DNA of 64,000 nucleotides from Vibrio vulnificus NBRC 15645 = ATCC 27562 (GCF_002224265.1 NZ_CP012881.1:1302001-1366000); one strand, 5' to 3'; shown: positions 45,988 through 57,357, counted from the stretch's first letter. The notes: generated by a model not told the origin, from the letters alone. Program-made: numbers and translations.

Positions 45988-47205
45988 TCAGCCACTCATT
46001 AAATTATTCATTTCCAGCATCGGCATCAGTGTCGCCATCACAATGAACAACACCAATCCCGCCATTAACGCAATTAACGCTGGGGTAAAAATACCCAGCG
46101 CGATATTGACCGTTGATTCAAAACTTTGGTCTTGGTTGTCCGCGGCACGCGTCAGCATGCTTTCCAACTCACCACTTTGTTCTCCACTGGCAATCATGTG
46201 CAACATCATTGGTGGAAAAAGGCGAGTTTGATCCAAAGCTTTACGCAGACTGGCCCCTTCACGCACACTTTCTGCCGCCAATAAGACCTGTTGTTTGACG
46301 AATTGGTTCGACATTACATCGACCGCCACACGCATCCCTTCCAAAATGGGAATCGCACTGGAGGTACAAATGGATAAAGTGCGAGCAAATCGTGCCGTGT
46401 TCAACCCTTTCGATATTTTGCCCAGCAGTGGCAGGCTCAGTATGCGGCGATCCCACGCCATGCGAACATTAGGCTTTTTCAAGGCCGTTTTGAGTAGGTA
46501 AATGGCAAACACGATGCTTCCCAACAGCAATAATCCCCACTCTTGAACAAACTCACTCGCCGCCAACAAAAATTGTGTCGACTGTGGCAGCTCTTGACCC
46601 ATTTGGATAATCGGCTCGACGATTTTGGGTACCACAGTGGCGAGCAAAAACGCCACAATCGTGACAGCAAACACCACCAATACCACCGGGTAAATCATTG
46701 CTTGCAGTAACTTAGAACGCATCTTCTGGCGATTTTCACAGTAATCGGCCAAGCGCTCTAACACCGCATCCAAATGACCCGATTTTTCCCCTGCCGCCAC
46801 CATAGAGCGATACAGTTCATCAAAAATATGCGGATAGTCTGACAGGCTGTCTGCCAAGGTGTAACCTTCGGTGACTTTGGCCCGCACCGCTGCCAACATA
46901 CCTCGAATACGAGGCTTCTCTGCTTGATCCGATACCGCTTTGAGACACTCCTCCAGCGGCATACCCGATTGCACTAGGGTAGAGATCTGACGAGTAATCA
47001 ACGACAGTTCGGGAGTGGAAATGCCACGCTTAAAGCCACCTGAAGATTTGCTTTTAGCCAACTTGGCTTTGGTTTCCATCACCTCGATGGGCACCATGCC
47101 TTGCTCTTTCAAGCGCTGGCGTACTTGGCGGGCATTGTCGCCTTCCAAGGTGCCTTTTTTGGTGCGCCCTTTTGCGTCGAGCGCTTTGTATTCAAACGCC
47201 GCCAT
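45988..47205 (-). CDS. epsF: Type II secretion inner-membrane platform protein EpsF (GspF)
   Basis: A 405-residue polytopic protein with two repeated GspF domains (ISTLVQSGMPLEECLKAVSD and ICTSSAIPILEGMRVAVDVM) and three membrane segments near 170, 220 and 375. It transmits EpsE motion to the pseudopilus. Its ATG shares one base with the epsE stop (TAATG). Confidence 0.95.
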   Translation of the reverse strand: MAAFEYKALDAKGRTKKGTLEGDNARQVRQRLKEQGMVPIEVMETKAKLAKSKSSGGFKRGISTPELSLITRQISTLVQSGMPLEECLKAVSDQAEKPRIRGMLAAVRAKVTEGYTLADSLSDYPHIFDELYRSMVAAGEKSGHLDAVLERLADYCENRQKMRSKLLQAMIYPVVLVVFAVTIVAFLLATVVPKIVEPIIQMGQELPQSTQFLLAASEFVQEWGLLLLGSIVFAIYLLKTALKKPNVRMAWDRRILSLPLLGKISKGLNTARFARTLSICTSSAIPILEGMRVAVDVMSNQFVKQQVLLAAESVREGASLRKALDQTRLFPPMMLHMIASGEQSGELESMLTRAADNQDQSFESTVNIALGIFTPALIALMAGLVLFIVMATLMPMLEMNNLMSG

Positions 47206-48704
47206 TAAGATTCCTTGGTCACTCGCATCACTTCTTCCAGTGAGGTCACGCCTTGCAACACTTTGTCTAAACCATCGCTGCGAATGCTCGGGGTATGTTC
47301 ACGAATGTATTTGTCCATCGCCTGCTCTCCCGCCTCTGCATGGATCAGCTCTTGGACTTTATCGTCCACCATCAACAGCTCATGGATACCCGTACGGCCA
47401 CGATAACCTTTGTGGTTACATTTTTCACACCCCTTGGCACGATATAAAGTCAGCGCATCTTTCTTCTTCGCGCCAAACAGTTTGCGCTGCTCTTTGTCGG
47501 CCTCATACGGCTCTTTACAATCTTGGCATAAGGTCCGCACCAAGCGCTGAGCCAGCACGCCCAGCAGTGAAGATGAGATCAAAAAAGGCTCAATGCCCAT
47601 GTCTCGCAGACGGGTAATCGCACCTACGGCGGTGTTGGTGTGCAAGGTTGACATCACCAAGTGACCGGTCAATGACGCTTGTACGGCAATTTGCGCGGTT
47701 TCCAAGTCACGAATTTCCCCGACCATCACCACGTCTGGGTCTTGACGCAAAATGGCTCGCAGACCGCGTGCAAAGGTCATGTCGACTTTTGGGTTCACTT
47801 GGGTTTGGCCAATGCCATCAATATCAAATTCGATCGGGTCTTCCACCGTTAAGATGTTGCGCTCGTTGCTGTTCAGCTCTTGCAAGCCAGCGTACAAGGT
47901 GGTGGATTTACCCGAACCCGTTGGACCTGTGACCAAAATAATGCCGTGAGGACGCGAGATAAGATGACGGAAATTGTCGTGGTTCACCGGCGTCATGCCC
48001 AAGCTATGCAGGTCAAGACGAGTGGCGTTTTTGTCGAGCAAACGCATCACCACACGCTCTCCGTGTGATGAAGGCATGGTCGATACACGCACATCGACCG
48101 CGCGACCACCGATACGCAGTGAAATACGACCATCTTGTGGCACTCGTTTTTCCGCGATGTCGAGTTTGGCCATGACTTTAACGCGAGAGACCAACAGCGG
48201 CGCCAGTTTGCGGCTCGGAGACAACACATCGCGTAAAACGCCATCGACACGGAAACGAATCGACAAAATTTTCTCAAACGTTTCGATGTGAATATCCGAC
48301 GCACCTTCTTTGATCGCTTCGCCCAACATGGCGTTGATCAATTTGATGATCGGTGCATCGTCTTCCGTTTCGAGCAAATCTTCATCTTGCGGCAGCTCTT
48401 CGGCCAAAGAGAAGAAGTCATCATCCGAGCCAATATCTTCCATTAGCTGACGCGCTTCTGACGAGTCGCGTTGGTACGCTTCGGTCAGTTTTTTTTCAAA
48501 CGCTTCAGCGGCAATGGCTTGAGGGACAAAGGTCTGTTTGAGCACACGACGCACTTCAACTAACGCCTGCGCATTGAGAGGCTCAACGTAGTAAAGTACC
48601 GGCGGCCTTTCTGGATGCTCGATTTCCAGCACCATTTTAAAGCGGTTAGCAAAACTAAACGGTAAACGGCGATACGATGGCGCCGTATCCAGTATATCTA
48701 CCAT
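47205..48704 (-). CDS. epsE: Type II secretion ATPase EpsE (GspE)
   Basis: A 499-residue cytoplasmic secretion ATPase. The N-terminal EpsL-binding domains (1-120) precede the core: Walker [14 protein letters not shown] near residue 265, Asp box [10 protein letters not shown], Walker [13 protein letters not shown] and His box LHTN. A four-cysteine zinc module follows (CQDC about 395 and CEKC about 428), characteristic of GspE. Its ATG overlaps the epsD stop by one base (TAATG). Confidence 0.96.
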   Translation of the reverse strand: MVDILDTAPSYRRLPFSFANRFKMVLEIEHPERPPVLYYVEPLNAQALVEVRRVLKQTFVPQAIAAEAFEKKLTEAYQRDSSEARQLMEDIGSDDDFFSLAEELPQDEDLLETEDDAPIIKLINAMLGEAIKEGASDIHIETFEKILSIRFRVDGVLRDVLSPSRKLAPLLVSRVKVMAKLDIAEKRVPQDGRISLRIGGRAVDVRVSTMPSSHGERVVMRLLDKNATRLDLHSLGMTPVNHDNFRHLISRPHGIILVTGPTGSGKSTTLYAGLQELNSNERNILTVEDPIEFDIDGIGQTQVNPKVDMTFARGLRAILRQDPDVVMVGEIRDLETAQIAVQASLTGHLVMSTLHTNTAVGAITRLRDMGIEPFLISSSLLGVLAQRLVRTLCQDCKEPYEADKEQRKLFGAKKKDALTLYRAKGCEKCNHKGYRGRTGIHELLMVDDKVQELIHAEAGEQAMDKYIREHTPSIRSDGLDKVLQGVTSLEEVMRVTKES

Positions 48705-50725
48705 TACTGCTGTTCCATTTGGTCGATAAAGGCTTGAATTTCAGCCGGGTGGCGTTTGTCTTCACCAAATTTCGGCAACACAGGAATGTGGCCATCATCC
48801 ATCAGTTTTAGCCCTTGCTCTGCTTTGTAGAGCTGCTCGGCGCGAATGTAGTTGTACTTACGCTGGGTAATACCATCCGCCGTCATACCATCACGAATGA
48901 TGGTCGGCTTGATGAACACCATTAGATTTTTCTTTTCTACTTGAGTATTGGTGGATTTAAACAAATGCCCCAAAATTGGAATATCGCCCAGTAGCGGTAC
49001 TTTTGATTCACTCTCTAACGCACGCTCATCGATCAAACCACCAAGCACCAACATTTGGCCATCTTGCACAATCACTGAGGTATTGAGCTGACGTTTAGCA
49101 AAACGAACGTCCACCGCCCCATTAGCACCCAAAACGTTAGATACTTCTTGTTCGATATTAAGCTGAACCGAGTCGCCTTCGTTAATTTGCGGTACCACTT
49201 TAAGCTTGATGCCCACTTCTTTACGATCGACGGTTTGGAACGGGTTATCGTTGTTCGAGCCCGCGGTTGAACCGGTAATAACAGGAACTTCTTCGCCAAC
49301 AATGAAAGACGCTTCACCATTGTCCATCACGGTAATACTTGGTGAAGACAGAATATTGGAGTTGGAATCACTCGAAACAGCGCTGATCAGGGCTGTCCAG
49401 TCCCCCATAACAAGGCTCATTGCCGCACCGTTTACACCAGCGAGTGCTGCAGCAAGGGTCGAATAGTCTCCAGCTTCTGTACGTGAATATGGTTCATACT
49501 TACCAGTGTCACTATTCCAACGACTGTCTGTTACTGTTTTATCTTTTGCCTCTTCCAGGCCAACCATCACTTTGCCAATTGGCGTACCGGTATTGCTATA
49601 TTGGATGACAGCACCCGTTTCCAAGTTACCCCATTGCACACCCAAGTTCACACCATCGCCCTCTGCCATTTCGACAATCAAGGCTTCAATCAGTACTTGT
49701 GCGCGGCGAATATCTAACTGAGTAATCACCTCTTGCAACGCCAACATAATATCGGGTGGCGCGGTCAGTACCAGCGAGTTGGTGCCTTGGTGAGCGGCGA
49801 TCACCACATCGTTGCGCTGTGAAGACGCGCCCTTTTGACCAGAGTTTTTCTCTGCTTGCAGGTTATCAGAGACCCCTTTAAGCACATCAACCAAATCTTC
49901 CGCTTTGGCGTATTTGAGGTAAACAACACGGTTGTTGCCTTTGCTCGCCATTTCCACATCGAGTTGGCGAATCAAACGCTTCAAGCGATCACGGACTTTA
50001 GGGTCACCCGAAATCAAAATCGAATTGGTGCGCTCATCGGCCACCAATTTTGGCTGCAAAAATTCTGGGGTGTTTTTCGCATCGGTAGTGCGGTTTAGCG
50101 CATCAACAATACGAACCATTTCCGCCGCCGACGCATTACCTAGCTCTACCACTTCGATTTCCGTATCGCCCGCTTGGTCCACGCGTTTGATGATTTCTGC
50201 CAAACGATTCACTACCGCTGCACGGCCCGTGATCAAGATGATATTGGCCGGATCATAGTGCACCACGTTACCAGCGCCCGCATTATCAATCAGTTGGCGT
50301 AACAAAGGAGACAGCTCTCGCACAGAGACATTACGCACCGCAACCACGCGTGTAATGACATTGTCGCCCTTCACGGTGTCATCACTGACCACGGGAATGG
50401 CGGAGGTTTTGGAATCTTTGGATTTGACGACTTTCAGTACGCCATTTTCCATTTCAACCACCGCGTAGCCATACACTTCAAGTACGTTTAGGAAAAAGCT
50501 GTAGTACTGCTCTTCATTTAATACGTCGTAGCTGCGTACATCAATTTTGCCTCGCACCGAAGGGTCGACAATGATGGTCTTTTCTAAGTTTCGACCGACA
50601 ATATTGATGAACTCTTGAATATCGGTGCCTTTAAAGCTTGCACTAAACTCGTTTGCCAGCACGCCGCTTGAGCAGGCTAAGGTACCTGCGAGTAGCCAAG
50701 CGCTTTTGCTAAACCAATGTTTCAC
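48704..50725 (-). CDS. epsD: Type II secretion outer-membrane secretin EpsD (GspD)
   Basis: A 673-residue secretin with a signal peptide ([17 protein letters not shown]). N0-N3 domains follow ([20 protein letters not shown] onward), then the gate/beta-barrel region ([27 protein letters not shown]) and a C-terminal S domain (about 600-673). GTG start 50725 with GGGAG upstream. It forms the outer-membrane channel for toxins, proteases and chitinases. Confidence 0.96.
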   Translation of the reverse strand: MKHWFSKSAWLLAGTLACSSGVLANEFSASFKGTDIQEFINIVGRNLEKTIIVDPSVRGKIDVRSYDVLNEEQYYSFFLNVLEVYGYAVVEMENGVLKVVKSKDSKTSAIPVVSDDTVKGDNVITRVVAVRNVSVRELSPLLRQLIDNAGAGNVVHYDPANIILITGRAAVVNRLAEIIKRVDQAGDTEIEVVELGNASAAEMVRIVDALNRTTDAKNTPEFLQPKLVADERTNSILISGDPKVRDRLKRLIRQLDVEMASKGNNRVVYLKYAKAEDLVDVLKGVSDNLQAEKNSGQKGASSQRNDVVIAAHQGTNSLVLTAPPDIMLALQEVITQLDIRRAQVLIEALIVEMAEGDGVNLGVQWGNLETGAVIQYSNTGTPIGKVMVGLEEAKDKTVTDSRWNSDTGKYEPYSRTEAGDYSTLAAALAGVNGAAMSLVMGDWTALISAVSSDSNSNILSSPSITVMDNGEASFIVGEEVPVITGSTAGSNNDNPFQTVDRKEVGIKLKVVPQINEGDSVQLNIEQEVSNVLGANGAVDVRFAKRQLNTSVIVQDGQMLVLGGLIDERALESESKVPLLGDIPILGHLFKSTNTQVEKKNLMVFIKPTIIRDGMTADGITQRKYNYIRAEQLYKAEQGLKLMDDGHIPVLPKFGEDKRHPAEIQAFIDQMEQQ

Positions 50726-50761
50726 GTTTATCTCCCTGAACTTACGCTTTGAGCCTAAGTG

Positions 50762-51691
50762 TTAAAACTGGATGTAAATATCATGCTGCTGTCCGTCTCG
50801 TTCCACCGTGAGGTTCAACTCGGTGAGCTCTGAAACAGCATTAAAAATTTTGCCCATGGCGGCTGGGTCGGTGAGATCGTTGCCATTTAACTGCACGGCA
50901 ATATCCCCATCTTGTAACCCAACGGCTTCAAACAGTTGTGGGCTTTTTCCCGGACTCACGCGATAACCAATCACTTTGTCTTCTTGCTTCACTTGAGACA
51001 AACGCACGTATTGGAAAATCTTCTGCGGATCGGCGGTAATTTCTTCTCGAATTTGCGCTAGCTGTTCATCCGTATCTGGCGGGTTATTCTTAGCGATCGT
51101 CGATGACGGAATGACACGCGGAGCAGATTCAGACAATTTCTTGTATTCCACGCCTTCAAGCATCAGGGTCTCGTCACGCCCTTCATTATCGATGATCACA
51201 CGATCGACCAGAACCGCTTTTAACTTAGCGCGAGTGCCTTCGATTTCTTCCCCAACCCCGTAGGTTGCTTGCTGACCACGGTTGGCGATAACGGCCAAGC
51301 TGGTTTGAGGATTGCTGCTCGCCACCGCCCCAACTAACACCAAATTTAGCCGCGTTTTAGGCGCGTCTTGCACCACCGGTTGGCTGACAACAGGCTTAGG
51401 TTTATTCTCGTTGTAAACCCCAAACAAGTTGATGGCTTGCAGATCAGCAAGGTTTAATCGCTCACCTTGCTTACCTTGTGCGTTTTGCTGCGGTGCAGGT
51501 CGCCAAGCGACGATCTGCGTATTGCTCTCTTGTGTTAGCCAGACGACTTGTCCTAAAGTCCAGCCTGTCAAAGCCACCAGCACGCCAGCTAATAAAGCAC
51601 TCGCTCGACTCTGAATCATGCCGTTGTTGGCAATCATCCGCGTCAGCAATGGGCTATTGGCCAATCCGGCACTCAGCTCTGATGGTTTCAC
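50762..51691 (-). CDS. epsC: Type II secretion protein EpsC (GspC)
   Basis: A 309-residue bitopic protein and first gene of the eps operon. One membrane helix lies at about 32-52 (ALLAGVLVALTGWTLGQVVW). The periplasmic HR domain (LRLVLVGAVASS-like, here LNLVLVGAVASSNPQTSLAV) binds the secretin N0 domain. A PDZ domain at about 215-309 (GYRVSPGKSPQLFEAVGLQD) recruits substrates. GTG start 51691 with AAAGGAA upstream. Confidence 0.95.
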   Translation of the reverse strand: MKPSELSAGLANSPLLTRMIANNGMIQSRASALLAGVLVALTGWTLGQVVWLTQESNTQIVAWRPAPQQNAQGKQGERLNLADLQAINLFGVYNENKPKPVVSQPVVQDAPKTRLNLVLVGAVASSNPQTSLAVIANRGQQATYGVGEEIEGTRAKLKAVLVDRVIIDNEGRDETLMLEGVEYKKLSESAPRVIPSSTIAKNNPPDTDEQLAQIREEITADPQKIFQYVRLSQVKQEDKVIGYRVSPGKSPQLFEAVGLQDGDIAVQLNGNDLTDPAAMGKIFNAVSELTELNLTVERDGQQHDIYIQF

Positions 51692-51940
51692 TCAATCGGT
51701 TCCTTTCACTGTTTAAATTTTGCGCTCTCGCTTTCTTTGCTTGAACGCACTGCGATCTATCTTTCTTTATTCGACTGAAGAAAATCGCTCGCACTTTTCC
51801 TGATCAAGGTGGAAAAATGCTCTCCTAAAACAGCACGTTATGCTGTTGTTGCGTCGATAAATCTCGCTTCGACACAGAGCTTTGCACTATATCACAGCTT
51901 GCTTGTGACACGCCTCTCTGATTACGATTTTGCCAACTGC

Positions 51941-51970
51941 CTTGAAAAATTTGCGGTAAGTCACCATTGT
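51941..51970 (+). promoter_or_regulatory. Candidate sigma-32 promoter of hslR-hslO
   Basis: CTTGAAA (51941-51947) matches the heat-shock -35 box perfectly. After 14 bases CACCATTGT (51962-51970) resembles the CCCCATNT -10 box. It lies about 50 bases before hslR, which is a heat-shock gene in E. coli. Confidence 0.6.
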
Positions 51971-52021
51971 AAAGTGCAAGATTCAATCATTCACAGCAGT
52001 GATTAGAGAGTAAAAGTGACC

Positions 52022-52408
52022 ATGAGTTCCCCAAATGAAGCCGTTAGGCTCGATAAATGGCTGTGGGCTGCAAGATTTTACAAAACCCGTTCAATCGCTC
52101 GCGATATGGTCGATGGCGGTAAAGTCCACTATAATGGCCAACGTGCAAAGCCCAGTAAGATTGTCGAAGTAGGCGCGGTATTGAAACTTCGCCAAGGCAA
52201 TGAAGAAAAAACGGTTGTGATAGAAAAGCTATCCACCCAGCGACGTGGCGCACCAGAAGCACAGACGCTTTATAGCGAAACGCAAGAGAGCCAAGCAAAG
52301 CGCGAAGCACAAGCAATGCAACGTAAACTCAACGCGCATAACCCAAGTCCAGACCGCCGCCCAGATAAAAAGCAGCGCCGCGACATTATCAAATTTAAAC
52401 ACCAGTAA
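52022..52408 (+). CDS. hslR: Ribosome-associated heat-shock protein Hsp15
   Basis: A 128-residue S4-domain RNA-binding protein (VRLDKWLWAARFYKTRSIAR; DGGKVHYNGQRAKPSKIV) that recycles 50S subunits carrying stalled peptidyl-tRNA. The basic C-terminal tail (PDRRPDKKQRRDIIKFKHQ) is typical. Start uncertain: ATG 52022 fits family length, while GTG 52016 has better spacing from GAGAG. hslO follows after 31 bases. Confidence 0.93.
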   Translation: MSSPNEAVRLDKWLWAARFYKTRSIARDMVDGGKVHYNGQRAKPSKIVEVGAVLKLRQGNEEKTVVIEKLSTQRRGAPEAQTLYSETQESQAKREAQAMQRKLNAHNPSPDRRPDKKQRRDIIKFKHQ

Positions 52409-52439
52409 AAGCCGGAAAATACCTACGAGGAATCGCTAA

Positions 52440-53315
52440 ATGGCAAGCAATGTTTTGAATCGCTACTTATTTGAAGATCTTTCAGTACGTGGCGAGTTGG
52501 TACAACTGGATGAAGCGTATCAGCGAATTATTTCTAGCAAGGATTATCCGGCAGCCCTACAAAAACTGCTTGGTGAGCTATTGGTTTCTACCACTCTTCT
52601 GACTGCAACTTTAAAGTTTGAAGGCTCTATCACCATTCAGCTACAAGGCGATGGCCCTGTTTCACTGGCCGTGATCAATGGTGACAATGAGCAGAAAATT
52701 CGTGGTGTGGCTCGCTGGGAAGGCCATATTGCCGACGACGCAACCCTACACGACATGATGGGCAAAGGTTATATGGTCATCACCATCGAACCGAAAAAAG
52801 GCGAGCGTTACCAAGGTATTGTTGGCCTAGAAGGTGACAACCTTGAGCAAGTTCTGGAAGGCTATTTTGAACGCTCTGAGCAGTTGAAAACTCGCATCTG
52901 GATCCGCACGGGCGAGCACGAAGGCAAAGCACACGCAGCGGGTATGCTGATTCAAGTAGTGCCTGACGGCACTGGTTCAGAAAATGATTTCGAGCATCTG
53001 GAGCAATTGACCAATACGGTAAAAAATGAAGAGCTGTTCACGCTACCAGCAAACGAGCTGCTTTACCGTCTCTACAATCAAGAACAAGTGCGCTTGTTTG
53101 AACCGCAAAATGTCGAGTTCCGTTGTGGTTGTTCACGTGAACGCAGTGGCGCGGCGATCGTGACCGTCGACAAAAATGAAATTTATGACATTTTGGCGTC
53201 TGATGGATCCGTTTCTTTACATTGTGATTACTGCGGCACGACTTATTCGTTTGATGAATCTGACGTCAACAAGCTGTACGAAGAGGCAGCATCGGAGCCA
53301 AAAACGTTGCATTAA
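52440..53315 (+). CDS. hslO: Redox-regulated chaperone Hsp33
   Basis: A 291-residue holdase chaperone activated by oxidation. The N-terminal chaperone core ([20 protein letters not shown]) precedes the C-terminal zinc redox switch with CGC ([10 protein letters not shown]) and CDYC ([12 protein letters not shown]) near residues 232 and 265. Co-transcribed with hslR under the heat-shock-type promoter. GAGG lies about 8 bases before the ATG. Confidence 0.96.
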   Translation: MASNVLNRYLFEDLSVRGELVQLDEAYQRIISSKDYPAALQKLLGELLVSTTLLTATLKFEGSITIQLQGDGPVSLAVINGDNEQKIRGVARWEGHIADDATLHDMMGKGYMVITIEPKKGERYQGIVGLEGDNLEQVLEGYFERSEQLKTRIWIRTGEHEGKAHAAGMLIQVVPDGTGSENDFEHLEQLTNTVKNEELFTLPANELLYRLYNQEQVRLFEPQNVEFRCGCSRERSGAAIVTVDKNEIYDILASDGSVSLHCDYCGTTYSFDESDVNKLYEEAASEPKTLH

Positions 53316-53350
53316 TTTACCCGCTTTACCAAGCACGTAATTTACCCATC

Positions 53351-53377
53351 AAAAGGCCAGCTTATGCTGGCCTTTTT
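53351..53377 (+). terminator. Terminator of hslO
   Basis: AAAAGGCCAGC (53351-53361) pairs with GCTGGCCTTTT (53366-53376) around TTAT and ends in a T run. Confidence 0.94.
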
Positions 53378-53460
53378 GTGATCAAAACCCGATAAAACAT
53401 GGGTTTATACGTAATTAAATAACCCCTTAATTTTTGGCAATTAATAATTCTTTTGATCTA

Positions 53461-53476
53461 GCGCAAAGGTTTGCGT
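53461..53476 (+). promoter_or_regulatory. LacI-family-like palindrome upstream of pckA
   Basis: GCGCAAAGGTTTGCGT matches 14 of 16 positions of the PurR-type operator ACGCAAACGTTTGCGT, but its centre is GG instead of CG. It lies about 175 bases before pckA in a 334-base gene-free gap that otherwise shows only the hslO terminator and AT-rich sequence. The regulator is unknown. Confidence 0.4.
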
Positions 53477-53649
53477 GCGCGATAAACTATCTCAGCCAAT
53501 ATGTGACGGGACACCTAAAACCATAGGAAAATTAAGGGCAATTTTTGAACTATATCCCTGTTTTCTCCCCCACCCGTTGTTAGCATGGTGAGCAGAAAAA
53601 ATTAATAAATTCTTACAAAATCCCTACAAAAATCCTATAAGGAGCACCT

Positions 53650-55278
53650 ATGACCGTTATGGAACATACAAAGGCTGCATCAATTGATCTAACCAAGCAT
53701 GGTCTTCGCAACGTAAAAGAGGTTGTACGCAACCCAAGTTACGAAATACTGTTTGCAGAAGAGACTCGAGCTGATCTCGAAGGCTACGAAAAAGGCGTAG
53801 TGACAGAGCTCGGCGCGGTGGCTGTAGACACAGGCATCTTCACTGGCCGCTCACCAAAAGACAAATACATTGTGAAGGATGCCACCACCGAAGAACATAT
53901 GTGGTGGACCACTGATGCGGTAAAAAACGATAACAAGCCAATCACACAAGAAGTGTGGAATGACCTAAAACAACTGGTCACTAACCAGCTTTCTGGCAAG
54001 CGCGTTTTTGTCATTGATGGTTATTGTGGTGCTAACCCTGATACCCGTCTTAGCATTCGAGTCATCACCGAAGTGGCGTGGCAAGCGCATTTCGTTAAGA
54101 ATATGTTCATTCGTCCGACCGAAGAAGAATTGGCCAGCTTTGAGCCTGATTTCGTGGTGATGAATGGTGCAAAATGCACCAACCAAAAGTGGAAAGAGCA
54201 CGGTCTGAACTCTGAAAACTTCACGGTGTTTAACCTAACTGAGCGCATGCAGTTGATCGGCGGTACTTGGTACGGCGGTGAGATGAAGAAAGGCATGTTC
54301 GCGATGATGAACTACTTCCTGCCTCTTAAAGGCATTGCGTCGATGCACTGTTCTGCCAACATGGGCAAAGAAGGTGATGTGGCGATCTTCTTCGGTCTAT
54401 CTGGTACTGGTAAAACGACGCTGTCGACCGATCCAAAACGCGCACTGATTGGCGATGACGAGCACGGCTGGGATGACGACGGCGTGTTTAACTTCGAAGG
54501 TGGTTGTTACGCGAAAACCATCAAGCTGTCCAAAGAAGCTGAGCCTGATATTTACAATGCCATCCGCCGCGATGCACTGCTAGAAAACGTGACCGTTCGC
54601 AATGACGGCTCGATCAACTTTGATGATGGTTCAAAAACCGAAAATACTCGCGTTTCTTACCCAATCCATCATATTGAAAACATCGTTAAGCCCGTATCAA
54701 AAGGCGGTCATGCGAACAAAGTGATCTTCCTTTCTGCCGATGCGTTTGGCGTGTTGCCTCCCGTGTCTAAACTGACTCCAGAACAGACGAAGTATCACTT
54801 CCTCTCTGGTTTTACTGCGAAGTTGGCTGGTACTGAGCGTGGTATTACTGAACCAACACCCACCTTCTCTGCGTGTTTTGGTGCTGCGTTCCTGACGCTT
54901 CACCCAACCAAGTACGCTGAAGTACTGGTAAAACGTATGGAAGAAGCAGGCGCAGAAGCCTACCTCGTCAATACCGGTTGGAATGGCAGTGGCAAACGTA
55001 TCTCAATCCAAGATACGCGCGGTATTATCGATGCGATCCTTGATGGTTCTATTGAAGAAGCACCAACCAAACACGTGCCTATCTTCAATCTAGAAGTACC
55101 AACATCGTTGCCTGGTGTGGATCCAACCATCCTTGACCCACGCGACACCTACGTTGACCCGCTACAGTGGGAAAGCAAAGCGCAAGACCTTGCTCAGCGC
55201 TTTATCAACAACTTCGCTAAGTACACCGACAATGCGGAAGGTCAATCACTTGTGGCTGCAGGCCCACAACTCGATTAG
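53650..55278 (+). CDS. pckA: Phosphoenolpyruvate carboxykinase (ATP)
   Basis: A 542-residue cytoplasmic gluconeogenic enzyme converting oxaloacetate and ATP to PEP. The substrate-binding RSPKDKYIV, the PEPCK P loop [12 protein letters not shown] and the metal-binding [20 protein letters not shown] region (20 residues) are intact, as is [17 protein letters not shown] C-terminal sequence. AAGGAG lies about 7 bases before the ATG. Single-gene unit with a strong terminator. Confidence 0.97.
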   Translation: MTVMEHTKAASIDLTKHGLRNVKEVVRNPSYEILFAEETRADLEGYEKGVVTELGAVAVDTGIFTGRSPKDKYIVKDATTEEHMWWTTDAVKNDNKPITQEVWNDLKQLVTNQLSGKRVFVIDGYCGANPDTRLSIRVITEVAWQAHFVKNMFIRPTEEELASFEPDFVVMNGAKCTNQKWKEHGLNSENFTVFNLTERMQLIGGTWYGGEMKKGMFAMMNYFLPLKGIASMHCSANMGKEGDVAIFFGLSGTGKTTLSTDPKRALIGDDEHGWDDDGVFNFEGGCYAKTIKLSKEAEPDIYNAIRRDALLENVTVRNDGSINFDDGSKTENTRVSYPIHHIENIVKPVSKGGHANKVIFLSADAFGVLPPVSKLTPEQTKYHFLSGFTAKLAGTERGITEPTPTFSACFGAAFLTLHPTKYAEVLVKRMEEAGAEAYLVNTGWNGSGKRISIQDTRGIIDAILDGSIEEAPTKHVPIFNLEVPTSLPGVDPTILDPRDTYVDPLQWESKAQDLAQRFINNFAKYTDNAEGQSLVAAGPQLD

Positions 55279-55303
55279 TGACCTAGCTACGAAAAGCAAA
55301 CTT

Positions 55304-55329
55304 AAGCCCCTCTCCTGAGGGGCTTTTTT
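55304..55329 (+). terminator. Terminator of pckA
   Basis: AAGCCCCTC (55304-55312) pairs with GAGGGGCTT (55317-55325) around TCCT, with six or more T at the end. Confidence 0.94.
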
Positions 55330-55401
55330 ATTGAATCGTTGCGAAAATTAAGCCAAGCTTATCTGCACTTATTTGCAAACGTTAGTGATCAGTAGGCAGG
55401 G

Positions 55402-57342
55402 ATGAAAAAAGCACTAATCAGTGTCGCGCTTTTGTTGATTGTCATCGCTCTAATTCCAATCAGCATTCTAGTGAGCTTACAAACGCGCTATGCCAGCCAA
55501 GTGTTTAATCAGCTCAGTCAGTTCAGCGGGCTTGGTATGCAAGCTGAGTCGGTCCACTATCAGTATCCTGACCATTTTTCGTTTAAGAATGTCTCTTTTA
55601 CGCATAATGAAATGAGCTACGTTGAACAGTTGGAGATTTGGCTAAGCCCAGAGCTGTATGCCAACGGACGTGTGCAAGTTGCCAGTGTGTTACTGGATGG
55701 TTTGAGTCTACAAACGGGTCTTTCTCGCTCGCCAAAAACGTTTATTCCCAGCACCGTTCAGATTCACCAATTGGCCATTTCAAACCTCGATTACGCCGAC
55801 AACCAGTTGAGTGCGCGCGGTATTAAGTTTCAGGTAAAGCAACCTCAATGGCAACGCAGCGATCAGTTCATTCCTTTCGGTGAGATTCAGTTCTCCGCAG
55901 AGCAGCTTTACTGGCAGGGCGAAGCGTTTAACCAGCCTTTGCTCGATATCGATTACAAACCCCAAGACAGCACTCTTTATGGTCTGTCCTTATCTTGGCG
56001 TGGCGCGAAAGTCTCAGGACAAGCGGAGCAATACCCGCAAGGTTGGTCATTGGTCAATGTCACCGTTGAAGGTCTCGATTTGTCACAGCAGCAACTCACA
56101 TCCATTTTGGCGAAGCCATGGGAGAGGTTTGGATCGCAGATTACCCACATCAACAGCTTGGACATCTTGCGCAGTTCACTCGCGTTAGAAGATTACCGCT
56201 TGATCAACTTTGAACTGAGCAGTGAAAATTTGACCTTGCCTTTTTCACTTTGGCAGCAGCAACAGGGGCTCATCTCCTTCTCAGCAGAGAGCGTGCAAGA
56301 TCAGCACAACGTGTGGGTAGAGCCGCGTATCAAACTCACCCTCGATCCCAACACAATCAACGTCGAGGAAGCGTCTGCTCAGTGGCAGCAAGGGAACCTT
56401 CTCTTCTCTGGCACGATCAAACCCGATGCGATAGCGCTGGATCAGCTCATGGTCAACAACGTGAAATGGGCGGCAGAGCAACCTGGCGAAGGCGCATGGC
56501 TTTGGCAATGGCTTGAAAATGCGTCATACGTGAGCGTAGAACGCTTGAACATCGAGCGCAGTCAGTTTATACAACTGATTCGCCAGCCATACTGGCAGCT
56601 CTCTGGTCTCAATATCGATGGGGAAAAATTACGGCTCAAACAAGAGCAACAACTCGGATTGTGGCAAGGCAAGCTGCGGGCTACCGCGGCCAACGCCAGT
56701 TATCAAGATATATTGAGCTCCCATCCTCTGGTGGAAATGCACAGCGACGATGGGCTTTGGCAACTTGACCGTCTCTTTGCACCGCTCAAACAGGGTTATA
56801 TTGAGGCTTATGGTCAATTGCAGCTCAATAGTTTAAGCAAACCATGGCAAGCAACACTTAATGCCGATGGTTTACCCATGGGCTTATTGCTGTCACAGCT
56901 GCCGTTGCCTTTTGATCTCAATGCCATCAGCAGTATTGATGTCAGTGCAACGGGGTTGGGTGGCGACTGGGCAATGTTTTCCCATTCACTGACAGGTGGC
57001 ATTCATGCTCGCCTACACGAAGCCTACACACCATTTGATGAAGGAAACATTCTCCCTCTGCAAGTCTCTGAAATCAGCTTAAGTATGGAGAGAGGCAAAC
57101 TCACCCTCGCCCCCGTCAAACTGCAAGGGCCCGATATCGAGGGCACGATCGGTGGTGCGAGCGATCTTACTGCGCCGGAACAAGGTGGCATTCGCTATCA
57201 GGTGAAAATGGGCTGCCAACAATTGAGTGGCGATATGATGTCAGACGAACATCAACGCGTAAATCAATGCCCAGAGCAAAGCCAAGCGGCACAAGAAACT
57301 CCGCCAGCCCAAACAGAAGAGGCCGCAAACGCGGCCTCTTAA
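55402..57342 (+). CDS. AsmA-like envelope protein
   Basis: A 646-residue protein with an N-terminal membrane anchor (ALISVALLLIVIALIPISILV) and a long periplasmic region of short beta-strand repeats. LPFDLNAISSIDVSATGLGG and LTLAPVKLQGPDIEGTIGGA-like stretches recall AsmA/TamB proteins, which are linked to lipid transfer between membranes. The C-terminus is a disordered, Q- and A-rich tail after a CxxL segment. The family call rests on overall architecture. The stop codon lies next to a GC-rich hairpin. Confidence 0.7.
   Translation: MKKALISVALLLIVIALIPISILVSLQTRYASQVFNQLSQFSGLGMQAESVHYQYPDHFSFKNVSFTHNEMSYVEQLEIWLSPELYANGRVQVASVLLDGLSLQTGLSRSPKTFIPSTVQIHQLAISNLDYADNQLSARGIKFQVKQPQWQRSDQFIPFGEIQFSAEQLYWQGEAFNQPLLDIDYKPQDSTLYGLSLSWRGAKVSGQAEQYPQGWSLVNVTVEGLDLSQQQLTSILAKPWERFGSQITHINSLDILRSSLALEDYRLINFELSSENLTLPFSLWQQQQGLISFSAESVQDQHNVWVEPRIKLTLDPNTINVEEASAQWQQGNLLFSGTIKPDAIALDQLMVNNVKWAAEQPGEGAWLWQWLENASYVSVERLNIERSQFIQLIRQPYWQLSGLNIDGEKLRLKQEQQLGLWQGKLRATAANASYQDILSSHPLVEMHSDDGLWQLDRLFAPLKQGYIEAYGQLQLNSLSKPWQATLNADGLPMGLLLSQLPLPFDLNAISSIDVSATGLGGDWAMFSHSLTGGIHARLHEAYTPFDEGNILPLQVSEISLSMERGKLTLAPVKLQGPDIEGTIGGASDLTAPEQGGIRYQVKMGCQQLSGDMMSDEHQRVNQCPEQSQAAQETPPAQTEEAANAAS
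57318..57339. terminator. GC-rich hairpin at the end of the AsmA-like gene
   Basis: AGAGGCCGC (57318-57326) and GCGGCCTCT (57331-57339) form a 9-bp stem around AAAC, inside the last codons of the gene. No clear T run on either strand. It lies between two convergent genes and probably marks their 3' ends. Confidence 0.5.
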
Positions 57343-57357
57343 TGCACTCAAACTTCA

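Noticed and set aside
53506..53521. CRP site upstream of pckA (TGTGACGGGACACC region)
   Set aside because: The right half matches too few consensus positions to support a call.
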